64,000 bases of DNA from Limiplasma sp036645955 (GTDB lineage: Bacteria; Bacillota; Clostridia; Christensenellales; Aristaeellaceae). Location of the stretch: contig JAVXND010000004.1 in NCBI GenBank assembly GCA_036645955.1, positions 37,200 through 101,199 on the forward strand, in the 5' to 3' direction. How positions within the stretch are numbered: position 1 is the first letter of the stretch; each line of letters starts with the position of its first letter. Made by a program: the position numbers and the translations under genes. The notes under the pieces were generated by a model, which did no database searches, was not told the DNA's origin, and saw only the letters and a program-made list of their open reading frames with translations. Positions 25,029 to 34,876 of this stretch are shown in pieces.

Positions 25029-26802
25029 GACGGCTCACCTCCCATTCCAGCAGCAGCACCACAAAGCAGAGCAACAGGATAAGCGGCGTCCATTCACGCC
25101 CCGCTCCCTGCGCGGGCGCTTGCGCGTGAGCCTGCGCCGTTTGCGGCGGAGCCACGCTGTTTGTATCGCTTTCCTCGGGCGGAATATGCAGCGCAAAAGC
25201 CGTTTGCCTTGTGCTTCCGTCCGCATAGGCTTCCTCAAGCGTATAGAGCCCAATTTCGTCCGTATCGGTAAGTGCTTGCCCCACCAGCGCCGCTTTTTTG
25301 CCCGACGGGGTATTCACATTGGCGGATATGGTGCGCTCGTTCAGCTTTGGCACAATGGTGTTGCCGCAGTTCGCCTGCACCGCCGCCTCTAAGCTATCAG
25401 GCAGTAGGTAATGGAGCAGATTTTGCATCAGCACTGGAAAATCTGCCTGCAGGGGCAGGTTGCTGTCATGCAAATCAAAGCCCAGCACGGCGGCGCGGCG
25501 CGCATCCTGCTCATTGATGGATAAAAGCGCATTGCCTTGGGTTTCCAGCACCTTATGCCCCCCACGCACGGGCTGATACGCTCTGATCGCAATGCTTGTC
25601 AGCAACAAATTTTCGCAGATTGCCTGCGCGTTTTTGTCCGTGCCTGCGCGGAGCGTGCCAACCATTGTGCTCTGCTTCCCAACCGACAAGCCCAATAGCT
25701 CACGGCTTGGTGCAATGGCCAGAACCGCGCCTGTTTCAGGCCATTTTTCAGGCGTTAACCCATCGTAAACATACAAGTCAAAGCCGTCAGCCGCTTCTGC
25801 ATCCGCCTTTGCGGCCTTGACAACCGTTAGCCCTGCCCGCAGTGCCAAAGCATGCTCCAAAAAAACATTGCCCTGCGTTACCAACAGCGCTTGATTGCCT
25901 ACAGGCGCTTGCACAGCCGCATAACGCGCGTCATCCTCGGGCAATGCATCTGCCTGTGAAAAGCGCACGGTTACACGGCTTGCATTGGCAGGTGCCAAAA
26001 AGTGAACGCTTTGCTTGGCATTTTCAGGGAGAGCTATGGTGCGCAAATCACACAATACGCCATCTGCATAGCATTCCATTTCAGCGTTTGTTTCAGCGCC
26101 TAGGTTCTGCACCTGCGCAAATGCGGAAACACCTTCTTCGCCACGGCTTAAACGCAACGAAAGAATGCTTCGGTTGGGTGTGGGCTTGCCTGCCGTGAGT
26201 ACATTCACCGTGGGACTTGCCGCAACGTAGCGATCGGATAGCACATAAATTTGCAAATCAGGCAAATCACGCTGCATGGCAAGTGCAAGCGCAACCGCAC
26301 CCTCCACATCTGCCGATGAATTCTGTGCCTGCAAGCCCCTGATCGCGCCGCGCACCGCCGCCAAATCTCGTGAGCGCACAAGGGTCTGCGAAAAATGCTC
26401 GCCCGCCGCAAGCACCGTTATGGCGTTTTCTTCATGAAAGCCATTGAGCATTTGATAGGCCTGCTCCTTGGCGCTGTCTAAGCGGGTATGCCCTTCGGTA
26501 ATGGTTTTCATGCTTGCGGACAAGTCAAACACCAGCACCGCTTCCCCTTGTACCCCGCCAACGGCGGCGGGGCGCATGAGTGCAATCGACAAAAGCACCA
26601 CCAGCAAAAGCTGTAACCAAAGCAACAGCTTGCTTCTAAGCCTCTGAAAGGGCTTGCTCGCCCTAAAGGGTTCCTCCGCCCTGCGCCAAAGCAGAAGGCT
26701 CGGCACGGGTGTGCGCTTGGCTCGTTTGCGCAGCAGATAAAGCGCAATCACAGGCAGCAAGCCCAGCAAAGCCCATGCGCCAGCGGGGTTCAACCATTGC
26801 AT
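25018..26802 (-). CDS. BatA-like VWA membrane protein
   Basis: 594 aa. The N-terminus MQWLNPAGAWALLGLLPVIA with the following RLRSKLLLWLQLLLVVLLSI matches the BatA/aerotolerance-type N-terminal domain with two membrane helices. A VWA domain follows with FDLSASM in place of the usual DxSxS, plus YVLSDR. A fold resembling class-I amidotransferases is suggested around GNQALLVTQGNVFLEHALAL. A C-terminal helix (PLILLLCFVVLLLEW) ends the protein. ATG 26802 is preferred to the GTG at 26811 because AGAAGG is correctly spaced. Partner of the 919-residue VWA protein. Confidence 0.8.
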   Translation of the reverse strand: MQWLNPAGAWALLGLLPVIALYLLRKRAKRTPVPSLLLWRRAEEPFRASKPFQRLRSKLLLWLQLLLVVLLSIALMRPAAVGGVQGEAVLVFDLSASMKTITEGHTRLDSAKEQAYQMLNGFHEENAITVLAAGEHFSQTLVRSRDLAAVRGAIRGLQAQNSSADVEGAVALALAMQRDLPDLQIYVLSDRYVAASPTVNVLTAGKPTPNRSILSLRLSRGEEGVSAFAQVQNLGAETNAEMECYADGVLCDLRTIALPENAKQSVHFLAPANASRVTVRFSQADALPEDDARYAAVQAPVGNQALLVTQGNVFLEHALALRAGLTVVKAAKADAEAADGFDLYVYDGLTPEKWPETGAVLAIAPSRELLGLSVGKQSTMVGTLRAGTDKNAQAICENLLLTSIAIRAYQPVRGGHKVLETQGNALLSINEQDARRAAVLGFDLHDSNLPLQADFPVLMQNLLHYLLPDSLEAAVQANCGNTIVPKLNERTISANVNTPSGKKAALVGQALTDTDEIGLYTLEEAYADGSTRQTAFALHIPPEESDTNSVAPPQTAQAHAQAPAQGAGREWTPLILLLCFVVLLLEWEVSRRGA

Positions 26803-26852
26803 TCTCGACACACCTTCTTTGGTTGATGCTTTGATACGGATATCAAAGCAAA

Positions 26853-27734
26853 TTATGAATCCTTAATCAGCCCTGCACGGCTTAATTCGCGAAGCAATTG
26901 CGCTTCAAAGGGGCTTTCGGGAATCAAAAAAGCATGGGAAACGGCATGAGCGCGGCAGTAGTCGCGCAATGCCATTACATACGCCTGTGCCGTTTCACGG
27001 TAGCGCTTGAGCCGCCCATAGCTTGCGCTCACGGGAAAGGTTTCCCCCGTTTCACTGTCCACAAGCTCAGCTTCCCCCTCCAATGTAGGCTCCCATTCCT
27101 CACGGCTCCAAAGCTGCAGCACGCTTACTTCTTGTTTGCGATAGCGCAGGGATTGCAAAGCGCGTTCAAAGCCATTTTCACTCAGCATATCACTCAAAAG
27201 CACGCAAAGTCCGCGTCCTTGGGGCAACGGAAGGCGCGGCAGAAGCTGATTCAAATCCGCTGTGCCTTCTGGCGCAAGAGCCTCAAGAAAATCGGTCACC
27301 TCCGCATAGCCTTGCCGCCCGCATAGTGAACGCGTATGCTGAACTGCATCATTTTGCAAAGCATACACCGTCACGCGATCCCCTCCGCAAAGCGAAAGAT
27401 AGCTTAGCGCCTGCACGAGCTGTTTTGCCGCGTCCCATTTGCTCGGCGTGCCAAAAGCCATGGATGCGCTCGCGTCCACAATCAGGTTGACGCGTTGCTC
27501 CTGCTCCTCCATAAACAGCTTCAAAAACAGCTTGTCAAAACGCGCAAAGGCATTCCAATCCACACGGCGAACGTCGTCGCCCTCCGCATATTCACGAAAA
27601 TCCGAAAACTCCACACTGCTGCCCAGCGCTTTGGAGCGCCTAAGACCGCCCGCTCCGCCCGCGGCAGGGTGTTTCATGCGCAGGGCAAGCATATCCAAAC
27701 GTTTAAGAAAAGCATCGATCAGCATGGCGTTCAC
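26853..27734 (-). CDS. DUF58 family protein
   Basis: About 293 aa. Family core GSSVEFSDFREYAEGDDVRRVDWNAFAR is clear (DUF58, a VWA-like domain usually encoded next to MoxR ATPases), followed by NLIVDASASM and LCVLLSDML, the MIDAS-like elements. Its GTG at 27734 overlaps the moxR stop (GTGA); an in-frame ATG at 27725 is possible. Soluble and cytoplasmic by sequence. It probably works with the MoxR ATPase on an unknown substrate complex. Confidence 0.85.
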   Translation of the reverse strand: MNAMLIDAFLKRLDMLALRMKHPAAGGAGGLRRSKALGSSVEFSDFREYAEGDDVRRVDWNAFARFDKLFLKLFMEEQEQRVNLIVDASASMAFGTPSKWDAAKQLVQALSYLSLCGGDRVTVYALQNDAVQHTRSLCGRQGYAEVTDFLEALAPEGTADLNQLLPRLPLPQGRGLCVLLSDMLSENGFERALQSLRYRKQEVSVLQLWSREEWEPTLEGEAELVDSETGETFPVSASYGRLKRYRETAQAYVMALRDYCRAHAVSHAFLIPESPFEAQLLRELSRAGLIKDS

Positions 27735-28711
27735 CCACGGGCAACGGTGGTAATCAGCTCCGCTATGATGCCCTCCGCCGTGTCCCCCTGCGCCATGCCT
27801 TCAAAGCTCAGCGCAATGCGGTGGCGGAGGCAAGCGGGCGCAACCGCTTCCACATCCTCAAACGCCACATTGTAGCGCCCATGAATGAGCGCACGCGCAC
27901 GCGAAACTGCTATCAAAGCCTGTGCGGCACGCGGGCTTGCACCAAAGCGCACGGAGCGTTTCACATGGTCGGGGCTCGCATCCAGCTCTGGATGGGTTTG
28001 CACGACCAATTGAAGCGCAAAATCGCGCACAGCCTGTGCAATGGGCACCTCCTGCGCCACAGAGCGCAAGGTGAGCAAGGTTTCTGCATTGGCTACCTGC
28101 TGTGCATGCTCAAGCTGCGGCGTTGTGGTCAGCCCTACAATGTCGCTTAATTCCGCCAAGCTTGGAAACTCCACCTGAATTTTCAGCATGAAGCGGTCCA
28201 GCTGCGCCTCTGGCAAGGGATAGGTGCCCTCCTGTTCCATGGGGTTTTGCGTCGCAAGCACAAAATAAGGCTCGTTCAAGCGGTGCGTTTCCCCCGCTAC
28301 GGTTACGGAATGCTCCTGCATGGCTTCAAGCAATGCCGCTTGTGTTTTGGGCGTTGCGCGGTTGATTTCATCCGCCAGCACAATGGAAGCAAACAACGGT
28401 CCTTCCCGAAAACGGAACGCATTGCCCTGCTCTGTTTTGACAATCAGGTTGGTGCCTGTAATGTCGGCAGGCATCAGGTCGGGTGTAAACTGAATGCGGC
28501 TAAAGGGCAGGTCAAACACGCGTGAAAGCGTATGCACCAGCCTTGTTTTGCCAAGCCCAGGCACGCCTTCAAGCAATACGTTCCCGCCCGCAATGAGTGC
28601 GGTCAGCAATTGCTCTACCACGCTTTGCTGTCCTATGATCTCTTTTTTGATTTCATTTCTGATTTGCTCCACCGTAATCGCAAAAGCTTTGATTTGCTCC
28701 TGAGTATTCAT
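27731..28711 (-). CDS. MoxR-family AAA+ ATPase
   Basis: 326 aa. Walker A GVPGLGKT at 49-56, Walker B VLADEINRA, sensor-1 ATQNPMEQEG and a C-terminal lid with FGASPRAAQAL. MoxR ATPases are chaperone-like remodelers that insert cofactors or activate VWA partner proteins. GAGGAGGA precedes ATG 28711. It sits directly before the DUF58 and VWA genes, the standard MoxR neighbourhood. Confidence 0.93.
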   Translation of the reverse strand: MNTQEQIKAFAITVEQIRNEIKKEIIGQQSVVEQLLTALIAGGNVLLEGVPGLGKTRLVHTLSRVFDLPFSRIQFTPDLMPADITGTNLIVKTEQGNAFRFREGPLFASIVLADEINRATPKTQAALLEAMQEHSVTVAGETHRLNEPYFVLATQNPMEQEGTYPLPEAQLDRFMLKIQVEFPSLAELSDIVGLTTTPQLEHAQQVANAETLLTLRSVAQEVPIAQAVRDFALQLVVQTHPELDASPDHVKRSVRFGASPRAAQALIAVSRARALIHGRYNVAFEDVEAVAPACLRHRIALSFEGMAQGDTAEGIIAELITTVARG

Positions 28712-28741
28712 TGTAAGCTCCTCCTCATGCGTGGGTTATCT

Positions 28742-30235
28742 TTACTCTGCCAGCGCCCCAAAATAAGCTTCCACCCATTTTTGCGCATAGGCGGGTAAAT
28801 CAGCATTCTGTACCGCTTCCACAGCCGTTTCTTGATATTGCGTCAGCACCTGATTGTAGGGCACATTTCCCTCCGTGCTTCCAAGCCCCGTACCAATCGT
28901 TGCTTCGCTGATACTGCCTTCTCCTAAGTGCCCGCGCTCATGAACGGTTTCGCCCTCTCCGCCCAAGCGTGTGGGATCATAAATGGACTCATATTCCGCT
29001 GTTTTGAAGCTTGCGGGGCGGTTGCCCTGAACCGCGGCGGCACCCGCCGCCTGTTTATAACCGCCATCCAAATTGGACGAGCCTATGCCTGCACCACTAG
29101 ATGCAACAGCGGCAGGCTTTGCCCCGTTGGTTCCTCCGCCGTTCTTTCCGCCAAAGCCGCTGTACTCAATGGCCGATGAATGAAATCCCGCAAGCTGTAA
29201 AGCGGCGGCCTGTTGCATGCTTGCGCTTACGGTCGCATTTCTGACCATCGCACTAAGCGCCGCCGCCTGCATCATGGCATTGCTTTGGCCAAGCGCCGCA
29301 TTTTGAAGCATCTCAAGCGCCTGTGCCGCGTTGCCAGTTTGCACGGCTCTTGCCGCCTGTGAAAGCGCTTCAGCCGCGGCCACCCCTTTTGATAATTGAG
29401 CGGCTTTGTTTAATTGCGCGGCCATGTTTTGTTTGCTCGTAGCAGAAATCACACGCTTTGCCATTTCAGCGTTGCTTGTTTCCAACGCATGCGCCAGTTC
29501 TTTTAAGCCCGCTGATTTGAGTGCGGCAAGCGCGGCGCTTTTTTCTTTTTGCTGCATAGCGGCCATTTTCCGTTCTGTTTCGTCAAGCGCGGTAAGCGCT
29601 TCCTTGGGGCCGCTCATGTCCCGAAGCTCACGCGCCAAATCCCCCATCAGCTTGCGCAGTTCAGGCGTTTGTACTTCATTTGGGTCCAGCCCTGTCACGC
29701 CCTGCTCCACAAGCTTGGCTACCTCCTTCATTTCAGTGCGAAAAGAAGCTTTTGCTTGAAGCATTTGAAGCTGTGGGTTGGGAATCAAAAAAGAGAAACC
29801 AAAAGCCGCCGCACAGGCAACCAGCACAATCAGCACCGCCTTGTGAATGCGCAGGGGGAAGCGCTCCTTGGGTTCCACTTGGCTTAAGCAGGCAAGCGTA
29901 TCCTCGCGCTGTATTTCAGCCATAGGTGTTTCGCTGTTTTTAAGCATCAGCGCGGTTTGCACCCGCGCCTTTAAGCCTAGCGCATCCACTTGCCTTGCCG
30001 CATCCATGGCAGGAATAGGCCAAAGCCCTGCCACCGCCACAAACAACAGCGGCATGCTCACAAAAACCGCCGCGCTCCACACCGTCACTGTGGGAAACGG
30101 CCATAGGAAGGAGGCGATGCGCAGCAGCAGCACGCCTGCCGCCCCCACCATCAGCCCCACCATCAGCCATTCAAAGGCTCTTTGTACCCGCATGCGCTTG
30201 CGCACTGGCGCAAGCGCTTCATCAAGCTTGCTCAT
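28742..30235 (-). CDS. Membrane protein with long coiled-coil/Ala-rich region
   Basis: 497 aa. Two N-terminal hydrophobic hairpins (about 22-75) and a third helix (about 130-150) resemble DUF4175-type proteins often seen beside MoxR/VWA genes, but I do not recognise it with certainty. Residues of about 200-330 are Ala-, Met-, Glu- and Lys-rich heptad-like helices. Then comes a Gly/Asn-rich low-complexity linker (SGFGGKNGGGTNGAKPAAV) and an acidic C-terminus (VEAVQNADLPAYAQKWVEAYF). It overlaps the upstream permease by 14 bp. Function unknown. Confidence 0.65.
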   Translation of the reverse strand: MSKLDEALAPVRKRMRVQRAFEWLMVGLMVGAAGVLLLRIASFLWPFPTVTVWSAAVFVSMPLLFVAVAGLWPIPAMDAARQVDALGLKARVQTALMLKNSETPMAEIQREDTLACLSQVEPKERFPLRIHKAVLIVLVACAAAFGFSFLIPNPQLQMLQAKASFRTEMKEVAKLVEQGVTGLDPNEVQTPELRKLMGDLARELRDMSGPKEALTALDETERKMAAMQQKEKSAALAALKSAGLKELAHALETSNAEMAKRVISATSKQNMAAQLNKAAQLSKGVAAAEALSQAARAVQTGNAAQALEMLQNAALGQSNAMMQAAALSAMVRNATVSASMQQAAALQLAGFHSSAIEYSGFGGKNGGGTNGAKPAAVASSGAGIGSSNLDGGYKQAAGAAAVQGNRPASFKTAEYESIYDPTRLGGEGETVHERGHLGEGSISEATIGTGLGSTEGNVPYNQVLTQYQETAVEAVQNADLPAYAQKWVEAYFGALAE

Positions 30236-31139
30236 GCTTTTTTACCTTCTTCTTTGGTTGATTGCCCTTCTTTGCACGCAAATTGAACGCCGCCAAGCCC
30301 ACCAATGCAAAGGAAGCACAGGCAAGAAAAATCATATGATAGCCTAGGAAAGTGCCATAATTCACCCATTGACGCGTGTTGGCAAGCGAATGGCTCACTC
30401 CCCACAAAATATTATCAAGCAAATGGGTTTGATCCATCAGCAGTGAAAACAGCCCCAGCGCAGGGCATAAGGTAAACGCAACGGGTGTGTAATGAATGGG
30501 ATGAAGCGTTTTGCCAAGGATGTTCATGGCATCATACAAATCGCCTATGCGCTTTACATCGTACCAAAGGGGCAAGAAGGTTACCGCACCAACGGCGAGC
30601 ACCGCCACATAGCTTAGCACCGTAGCGGTCACCGTGCGCTTGCACAGCGTGGACACAAACAGCCCCACGCTTAACGCGGCCAGCGCAACCAGCAGTAAAA
30701 ACAAAACACTGATCAGCACCTGCCCAAAGGACGCGCCCCCCGTAATCAGCACCAAGGAAAGCATCGGCATGGAGCAAAGCACCATGAGCGCTAAAAAGCC
30801 GAAGCTTTCCAGCAGCTTCCCAACCACCAATTGCCATGAGCTTGTATGCGTCACCAACAGCAAATCCAAGGTTTGGCGCTCACGTTCGCCTGAAATGCTA
30901 TCCGAAATCATGGCGGGTGCCACCAAAATCAGCAGGCCAAACTGCATGCACACAATCAATGCATAACCCATAACGCCTGTTTTCATATTCAAAAGCACAA
31001 AGGTTGCGCCTGTAAACGGGCGGAAAATGCAAAAGTACGCAATCAGCACCAAGAGCAGTGAATAAAGCGAGAGCACAATCGGCGTGCGAATGGAACGCAT
31101 GCGTCTTCTGGCCGAAAAAGCCAAAATGGGATTAGTCAT
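30222..31139 (-). CDS. ABC-2 type transporter permease
   Basis: 305 aa with six hydrophobic segments. An extracytoplasmic/cytoplasmic loop SDSISGERERQTLDLLLVTHTS is the hallmark of ABC-2 permeases (the ERE-L-L signature). GGAGGTGACGCAGG precedes ATG 31139 and it overlaps the ATPase gene by 8 bp. With the ATPase it forms an exporter or a membrane-embedded complex of unknown substrate. Confidence 0.88.
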   Translation of the reverse strand: MTNPILAFSARRRMRSIRTPIVLSLYSLLLVLIAYFCIFRPFTGATFVLLNMKTGVMGYALIVCMQFGLLILVAPAMISDSISGERERQTLDLLLVTHTSSWQLVVGKLLESFGFLALMVLCSMPMLSLVLITGGASFGQVLISVLFLLLVALAALSVGLFVSTLCKRTVTATVLSYVAVLAVGAVTFLPLWYDVKRIGDLYDAMNILGKTLHPIHYTPVAFTLCPALGLFSLLMDQTHLLDNILWGVSHSLANTRQWVNYGTFLGYHMIFLACASFALVGLAAFNLRAKKGNQPKKKVKKHEQA

Positions 31140-32067
31140 CCTGCGTCACCTCCATAAAAACCTTTTCCAAATTGAGCGGCGCACGGTGAAAGTCAAGCAC
31201 GGGCACCTGTGCAACCAGCATGCGAAGCAATTCAATGGTTGCGGCTTCATCACCGTCAAAATCCACGTTCAATTGTTTGGCTTCATCACAGCCAACGCCT
31301 GTCACGCCTGAAAACTGCTTGAGCAGGGTGGTTGTTTTTGCAAGCAAGGCTTCGTCCGCTTGCTCGTTTAGGCGTATGCAAACGGGTGCATTGCCATGCA
31401 TACGCATGCCCAGCGCCTCCACGGAGCCTGAAAACACCAGCTTGCCATGGTCGATAATGGTGAGCGAATCGCACATTTCAGCCAGTTCAGGCAAAATATG
31501 CGAGGATATGAGCACCGTTTTTCCCAGATCCTTGAGCGTGCGTAAAATGCCCTTCATTTCTGCACGTGCACGCGGGTCCATACCCGAGGCGGGCTCGTCC
31601 AAAATCAACAGTTTGGGATCGTGAATCAGGGCACGTGCAAGGCAAAGCCGTTGCTTCATGCCGCGCGAAAGCACATCCACATAGCTATCGCGCTTATCCG
31701 ATAAGTTCACAAGCTCCAAAAGGTTCAGGATCATCCTTGCGCGTTCCTTGGCACCAAAGCCATAACAGCGTGCATAAAAATCAAGGTATTCCGTGGCTTT
31801 CAGGCGATCATACACCCCAAAAAAATCCGGCATATAGCCCATGAGCATGCGAATTTCCTTTGGGTTTTTGGTTACCTCCACGCCGTTTAAGGTTGCGGTG
31901 CCCGAGGTGGGCGCAAGCAGCGTGGCCAAAATGCGCATGGTGGTGGTTTTGCCTGCGCCGTTTGGCCCCACAAAGCCGTGCAGTTCACCATCGCCAACAG
32001 CAATGCTCAAATGATCCAGCGCGGGAACGGAGCCATAATACCTTGTTAATTCATTCAAAATCAGCAT
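31132..32067 (-). CDS. ABC transporter ATP-binding protein (ABC-2/NatA-like)
   Basis: 311 aa. Walker A GPNGAGKTTT near residue 35, signature LSRGMKQRL, Walker B LLILDEPASGMD and the switch His in ISSHIL. A C-terminal extension of about 90 aa follows (FDGDEAATIELLRMLVAQVP), as in multi-subunit export ATPases. The TAATG junction at 32067 couples it to the 851-residue-class gene upstream. It energises the permease at 30222. Confidence 0.94.
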   Translation of the reverse strand: MLILNELTRYYGSVPALDHLSIAVGDGELHGFVGPNGAGKTTTMRILATLLAPTSGTATLNGVEVTKNPKEIRMLMGYMPDFFGVYDRLKATEYLDFYARCYGFGAKERARMILNLLELVNLSDKRDSYVDVLSRGMKQRLCLARALIHDPKLLILDEPASGMDPRARAEMKGILRTLKDLGKTVLISSHILPELAEMCDSLTIIDHGKLVFSGSVEALGMRMHGNAPVCIRLNEQADEALLAKTTTLLKQFSGVTGVGCDEAKQLNVDFDGDEAATIELLRMLVAQVPVLDFHRAPLNLEKVFMEVTQDD

Positions 32068-34574
32068 TATTCCAGCCTCCCATCAATGGTAAGCCGCGGT
32101 AAGGAAATTTCACCATATAGGTCTGTGTTTCCGTGGCTTTCAAACCGCACGTAAAGAATTTGCTGGTCGTTGATGTAATCCTCAAGCTTGGGCAGCTTCA
32201 GCTTTGTGATGATCTTGCCCTGCTGGTTATCAATATCAAGCAGCTTTACTTCATCCCATTTTCCAGTTTTCACATGATACAGGCAGGCTCGGTAAGCATA
32301 GTAGGTAAAAGCGGAGTTAACATCAAATTTGGTCAAGTGAAACCCTTTGGGCATTTCGCTCATGTCAAAGCCAATCATAGGCTTGGTGTTAAGCGACATG
32401 GAGCCTCCGCGGTTTTGTGATATTTCAGCGCCAAGCTGTGGCTTGCCCATGCTATCGAGCTCCGCAACATACGAAGGAAAGCTGTTGCCCAAGAAATGCG
32501 CCGTACCATCTTTGGAAATGGGCTGATAGGCCAGCGTTACGTTCAGCATGCCATACTTTGCAAAGCGTACAACGGGTTTGCCATCCACAAGCGGCCGCAG
32601 GTCTGCCAAGTCCTTTGAAAAGGTAATATAATGAAAATTGCTGCCCGTGCTACGGCCTCGGGTGTTAAACAAATCGCTTGTATCCATCATGGCACGCCTC
32701 AGCTCCCATTTCCGCTGTTCCTCCGCGCTCATGCGTGAAAGCTTCTCCGAATTGGCATAGACCTGAATAAAGTTGTAGTACGAATTGTTTTGACGCTCCG
32801 TAGAGTCAAGCATAACCCCATCCTTCACAGCCGACCCGCTTGAAGGCTTTTTTTCTGGTTTGAGCGCCGCCGTCGTCGTTTGACCAGGCAATAGCGCAGG
32901 CACGCTCACAAAGCCGTAATCCGTAATGATCACGCCATCCTCATACGCAACGTTGCTTTTGTTTTGGATGGTAAAGGAAAGGCCTTCCCCATCAAAGGTG
33001 CAGGTGCCGCTCATACTGCAATCTGCCAAGGGCACATCCCTCACAAAAAACCGATTCTGCTCCCATGCCGCCGTTTCGGGATAGCTCACTGTTTCAGGCT
33101 CGCCATAGGTATAGGTACAGCGAAGGGTGGTTGGCGTTGAAACCATGTCTTCCCCCGAGTAATAAACCCCCCTGGAATTGTCTAAATCCACCGTTCCTTT
33201 TTCAAGGCTAAAGGTCATACGCTCTGTATTGGCCTTTGCGGCGGAAATGGCAGAAAAGCTATCCACCGTACCATCCTCGCTCACGCAAGCCACCGTATAG
33301 CCTGTGGCTACCGGCTCCTGCATATCCAGCACACCGCTTAAACCCCACATGGCAAAGGAAAACACCATTGCCAGCGCAGGTACTGTAGCCCACATCCATT
33401 CCCGCTTGTCCAGCTTTTTGAGCAGAAAATAACTGCCAAAGCCCGCCAAGAATACAAACACCAGAAGCAGTCCCATGGGCAGCAGCATCCCGTTTCCTGT
33501 TTCGATGCCGATGTTATCTGTAATGCGGTTATCAAAGCTATTGAGGCTGGTGGTTCCCGAAATACGCTGATCCATCATTTCCTGATAGCGGCTTTGTGTA
33601 TATTGAAGAAGCATGCGTTGCCAAAGCACGTTTTTCCCTTGCCATGTGCTAAAGGGTTTATCGGAAAGTGAAAACGCGGCTGTCAGCACATAGCCATCCC
33701 CCACGCGGGTGGTGTCTACCAATGCGCAAGCGCCTGCTTTCATTCCCGTTGCACCCTCCAAGGGTACGAGCATCACATTTTGACCATTGGCTGTTTCCGA
33801 AAGCTTCAAAAGCGACATCAGCTCTGTTGAAATGTCCCCGCCCTGCACAAGCGCACCTGCGGTAATGCCCGTAAAGCTTGTAAAATAAGGATATGCGCTG
33901 GCCGCCTGTGCACCGCCGCCTAACAGCACAACGCCGCCCCCCAAAAGCCATGCCTCCATAGCCGTTTTCTGCGGAAGGCTGAGCAGGTTCATATCCAAGC
34001 CATCCACCGCCAAAGCGTCAAAAAAGCGCAGGCTTTCCACATCCTCGGGGAAGCTTTGAAGCGTAAGCGGCACCGTCTGCCATAGCTCGTTACGCTTCAG
34101 AGGATCGCTGAATTTGGTTATGTTCATATAGGACAATGCCTGAGGCTGGTCAGAAAGCACACCCACGGTGAAGCTGGTGGGATTCATCACCGTTTGAGGC
34201 TTAATCACCTGCTGTGCCTCTAGCTGTCCATTCACAAGCCACTCCACCGTAAAATCCGCTTGCTTTGTGGTGAGCGTCACAGGCAGTGTAACCTCTACCG
34301 TTGTGCCAGAGGCCGCCGCTACAGGCAATTCATAGCGGTCAAACTGGTTGTTATCGCGGTTGATGTTCACCGCCAGCACACCAGAAGCGTCCGCGCCTTG
34401 GTTTATCAAGCGTACATTGATGGGCAGCTTGCGGATATAGGTGATGGTTCCGCTATAGCCCATTTCACATTCCAGCTTGACCGCGGGTTCAGCTAAGCAC
34501 GGGGCAAGCAAGCCAAGCACCAGCAAGCCGCCAAGTATGGCCGCCAATATACGTTTGGGATGGTATGGATGCAT
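32067..34574 (-). CDS. Large membrane-anchored extracytoplasmic protein, first gene of the MoxR/ABC operon
   Basis: About 835 aa. Signal peptide HPKRILAAILGGLLVLGLLA then PCLAEP, so export is likely (the PCL motif is not a good lipobox). N-terminal beta-rich repeats are followed by an amidotransferase-like segment (SLPQKTAMEAWLLGGGVVLL). Two membrane helices lie near the middle (MLLPMGLLLVFVFLAGFGSY; WATVPALAMVFSFAMW), then a second large domain of unknown fold ends with FESHGNTDLYGEISLPRLTI. ATG 34574 has AGGAGG 7 nt upstream. It may be the substrate-facing part of the complex. No family assigned. Confidence 0.75.
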   Translation of the reverse strand: MHPYHPKRILAAILGGLLVLGLLAPCLAEPAVKLECEMGYSGTITYIRKLPINVRLINQGADASGVLAVNINRDNNQFDRYELPVAAASGTTVEVTLPVTLTTKQADFTVEWLVNGQLEAQQVIKPQTVMNPTSFTVGVLSDQPQALSYMNITKFSDPLKRNELWQTVPLTLQSFPEDVESLRFFDALAVDGLDMNLLSLPQKTAMEAWLLGGGVVLLGGGAQAASAYPYFTSFTGITAGALVQGGDISTELMSLLKLSETANGQNVMLVPLEGATGMKAGACALVDTTRVGDGYVLTAAFSLSDKPFSTWQGKNVLWQRMLLQYTQSRYQEMMDQRISGTTSLNSFDNRITDNIGIETGNGMLLPMGLLLVFVFLAGFGSYFLLKKLDKREWMWATVPALAMVFSFAMWGLSGVLDMQEPVATGYTVACVSEDGTVDSFSAISAAKANTERMTFSLEKGTVDLDNSRGVYYSGEDMVSTPTTLRCTYTYGEPETVSYPETAAWEQNRFFVRDVPLADCSMSGTCTFDGEGLSFTIQNKSNVAYEDGVIITDYGFVSVPALLPGQTTTAALKPEKKPSSGSAVKDGVMLDSTERQNNSYYNFIQVYANSEKLSRMSAEEQRKWELRRAMMDTSDLFNTRGRSTGSNFHYITFSKDLADLRPLVDGKPVVRFAKYGMLNVTLAYQPISKDGTAHFLGNSFPSYVAELDSMGKPQLGAEISQNRGGSMSLNTKPMIGFDMSEMPKGFHLTKFDVNSAFTYYAYRACLYHVKTGKWDEVKLLDIDNQQGKIITKLKLPKLEDYINDQQILYVRFESHGNTDLYGEISLPRLTIDGRLE

Positions 34575-34876
34575 GTTCGTTCCTCCTGTTGCGCGTTTTG
34601 CGCAAATTGATTCACGTATCAAATCTTATGTGTACACGGTTGGTGCTCATGTCCGCCAAGCAAGCCTTCGGCATCCGCATCAATCATCAAACGTATGCAA
34701 GCTGGTTTTTCTTCCCACAAAGTTTTCAACCTTGCGCCACATTTGTAACAGTTCTTTTGGTATAAAAAGCTCCCTCACGCATTTCACCGCACGCAGGCTT
34801 TGTTTTTTTCATATGCTGGAAATGGAAAGAGCTCCCCCCCGCTTTATGCTCAAAAAAGCCAAGAAGGAGAATAAAC
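34575..34876. other. Divergent intergenic region
   Basis: 302-bp spacer between the MoxR/ABC operon and the LysM gene. I see no convincing promoter pair: TTGTAA and TATAAA near 34744-34767 have too short a spacer. No gene, RNA or repeat was recognised. Confidence 0.5.
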
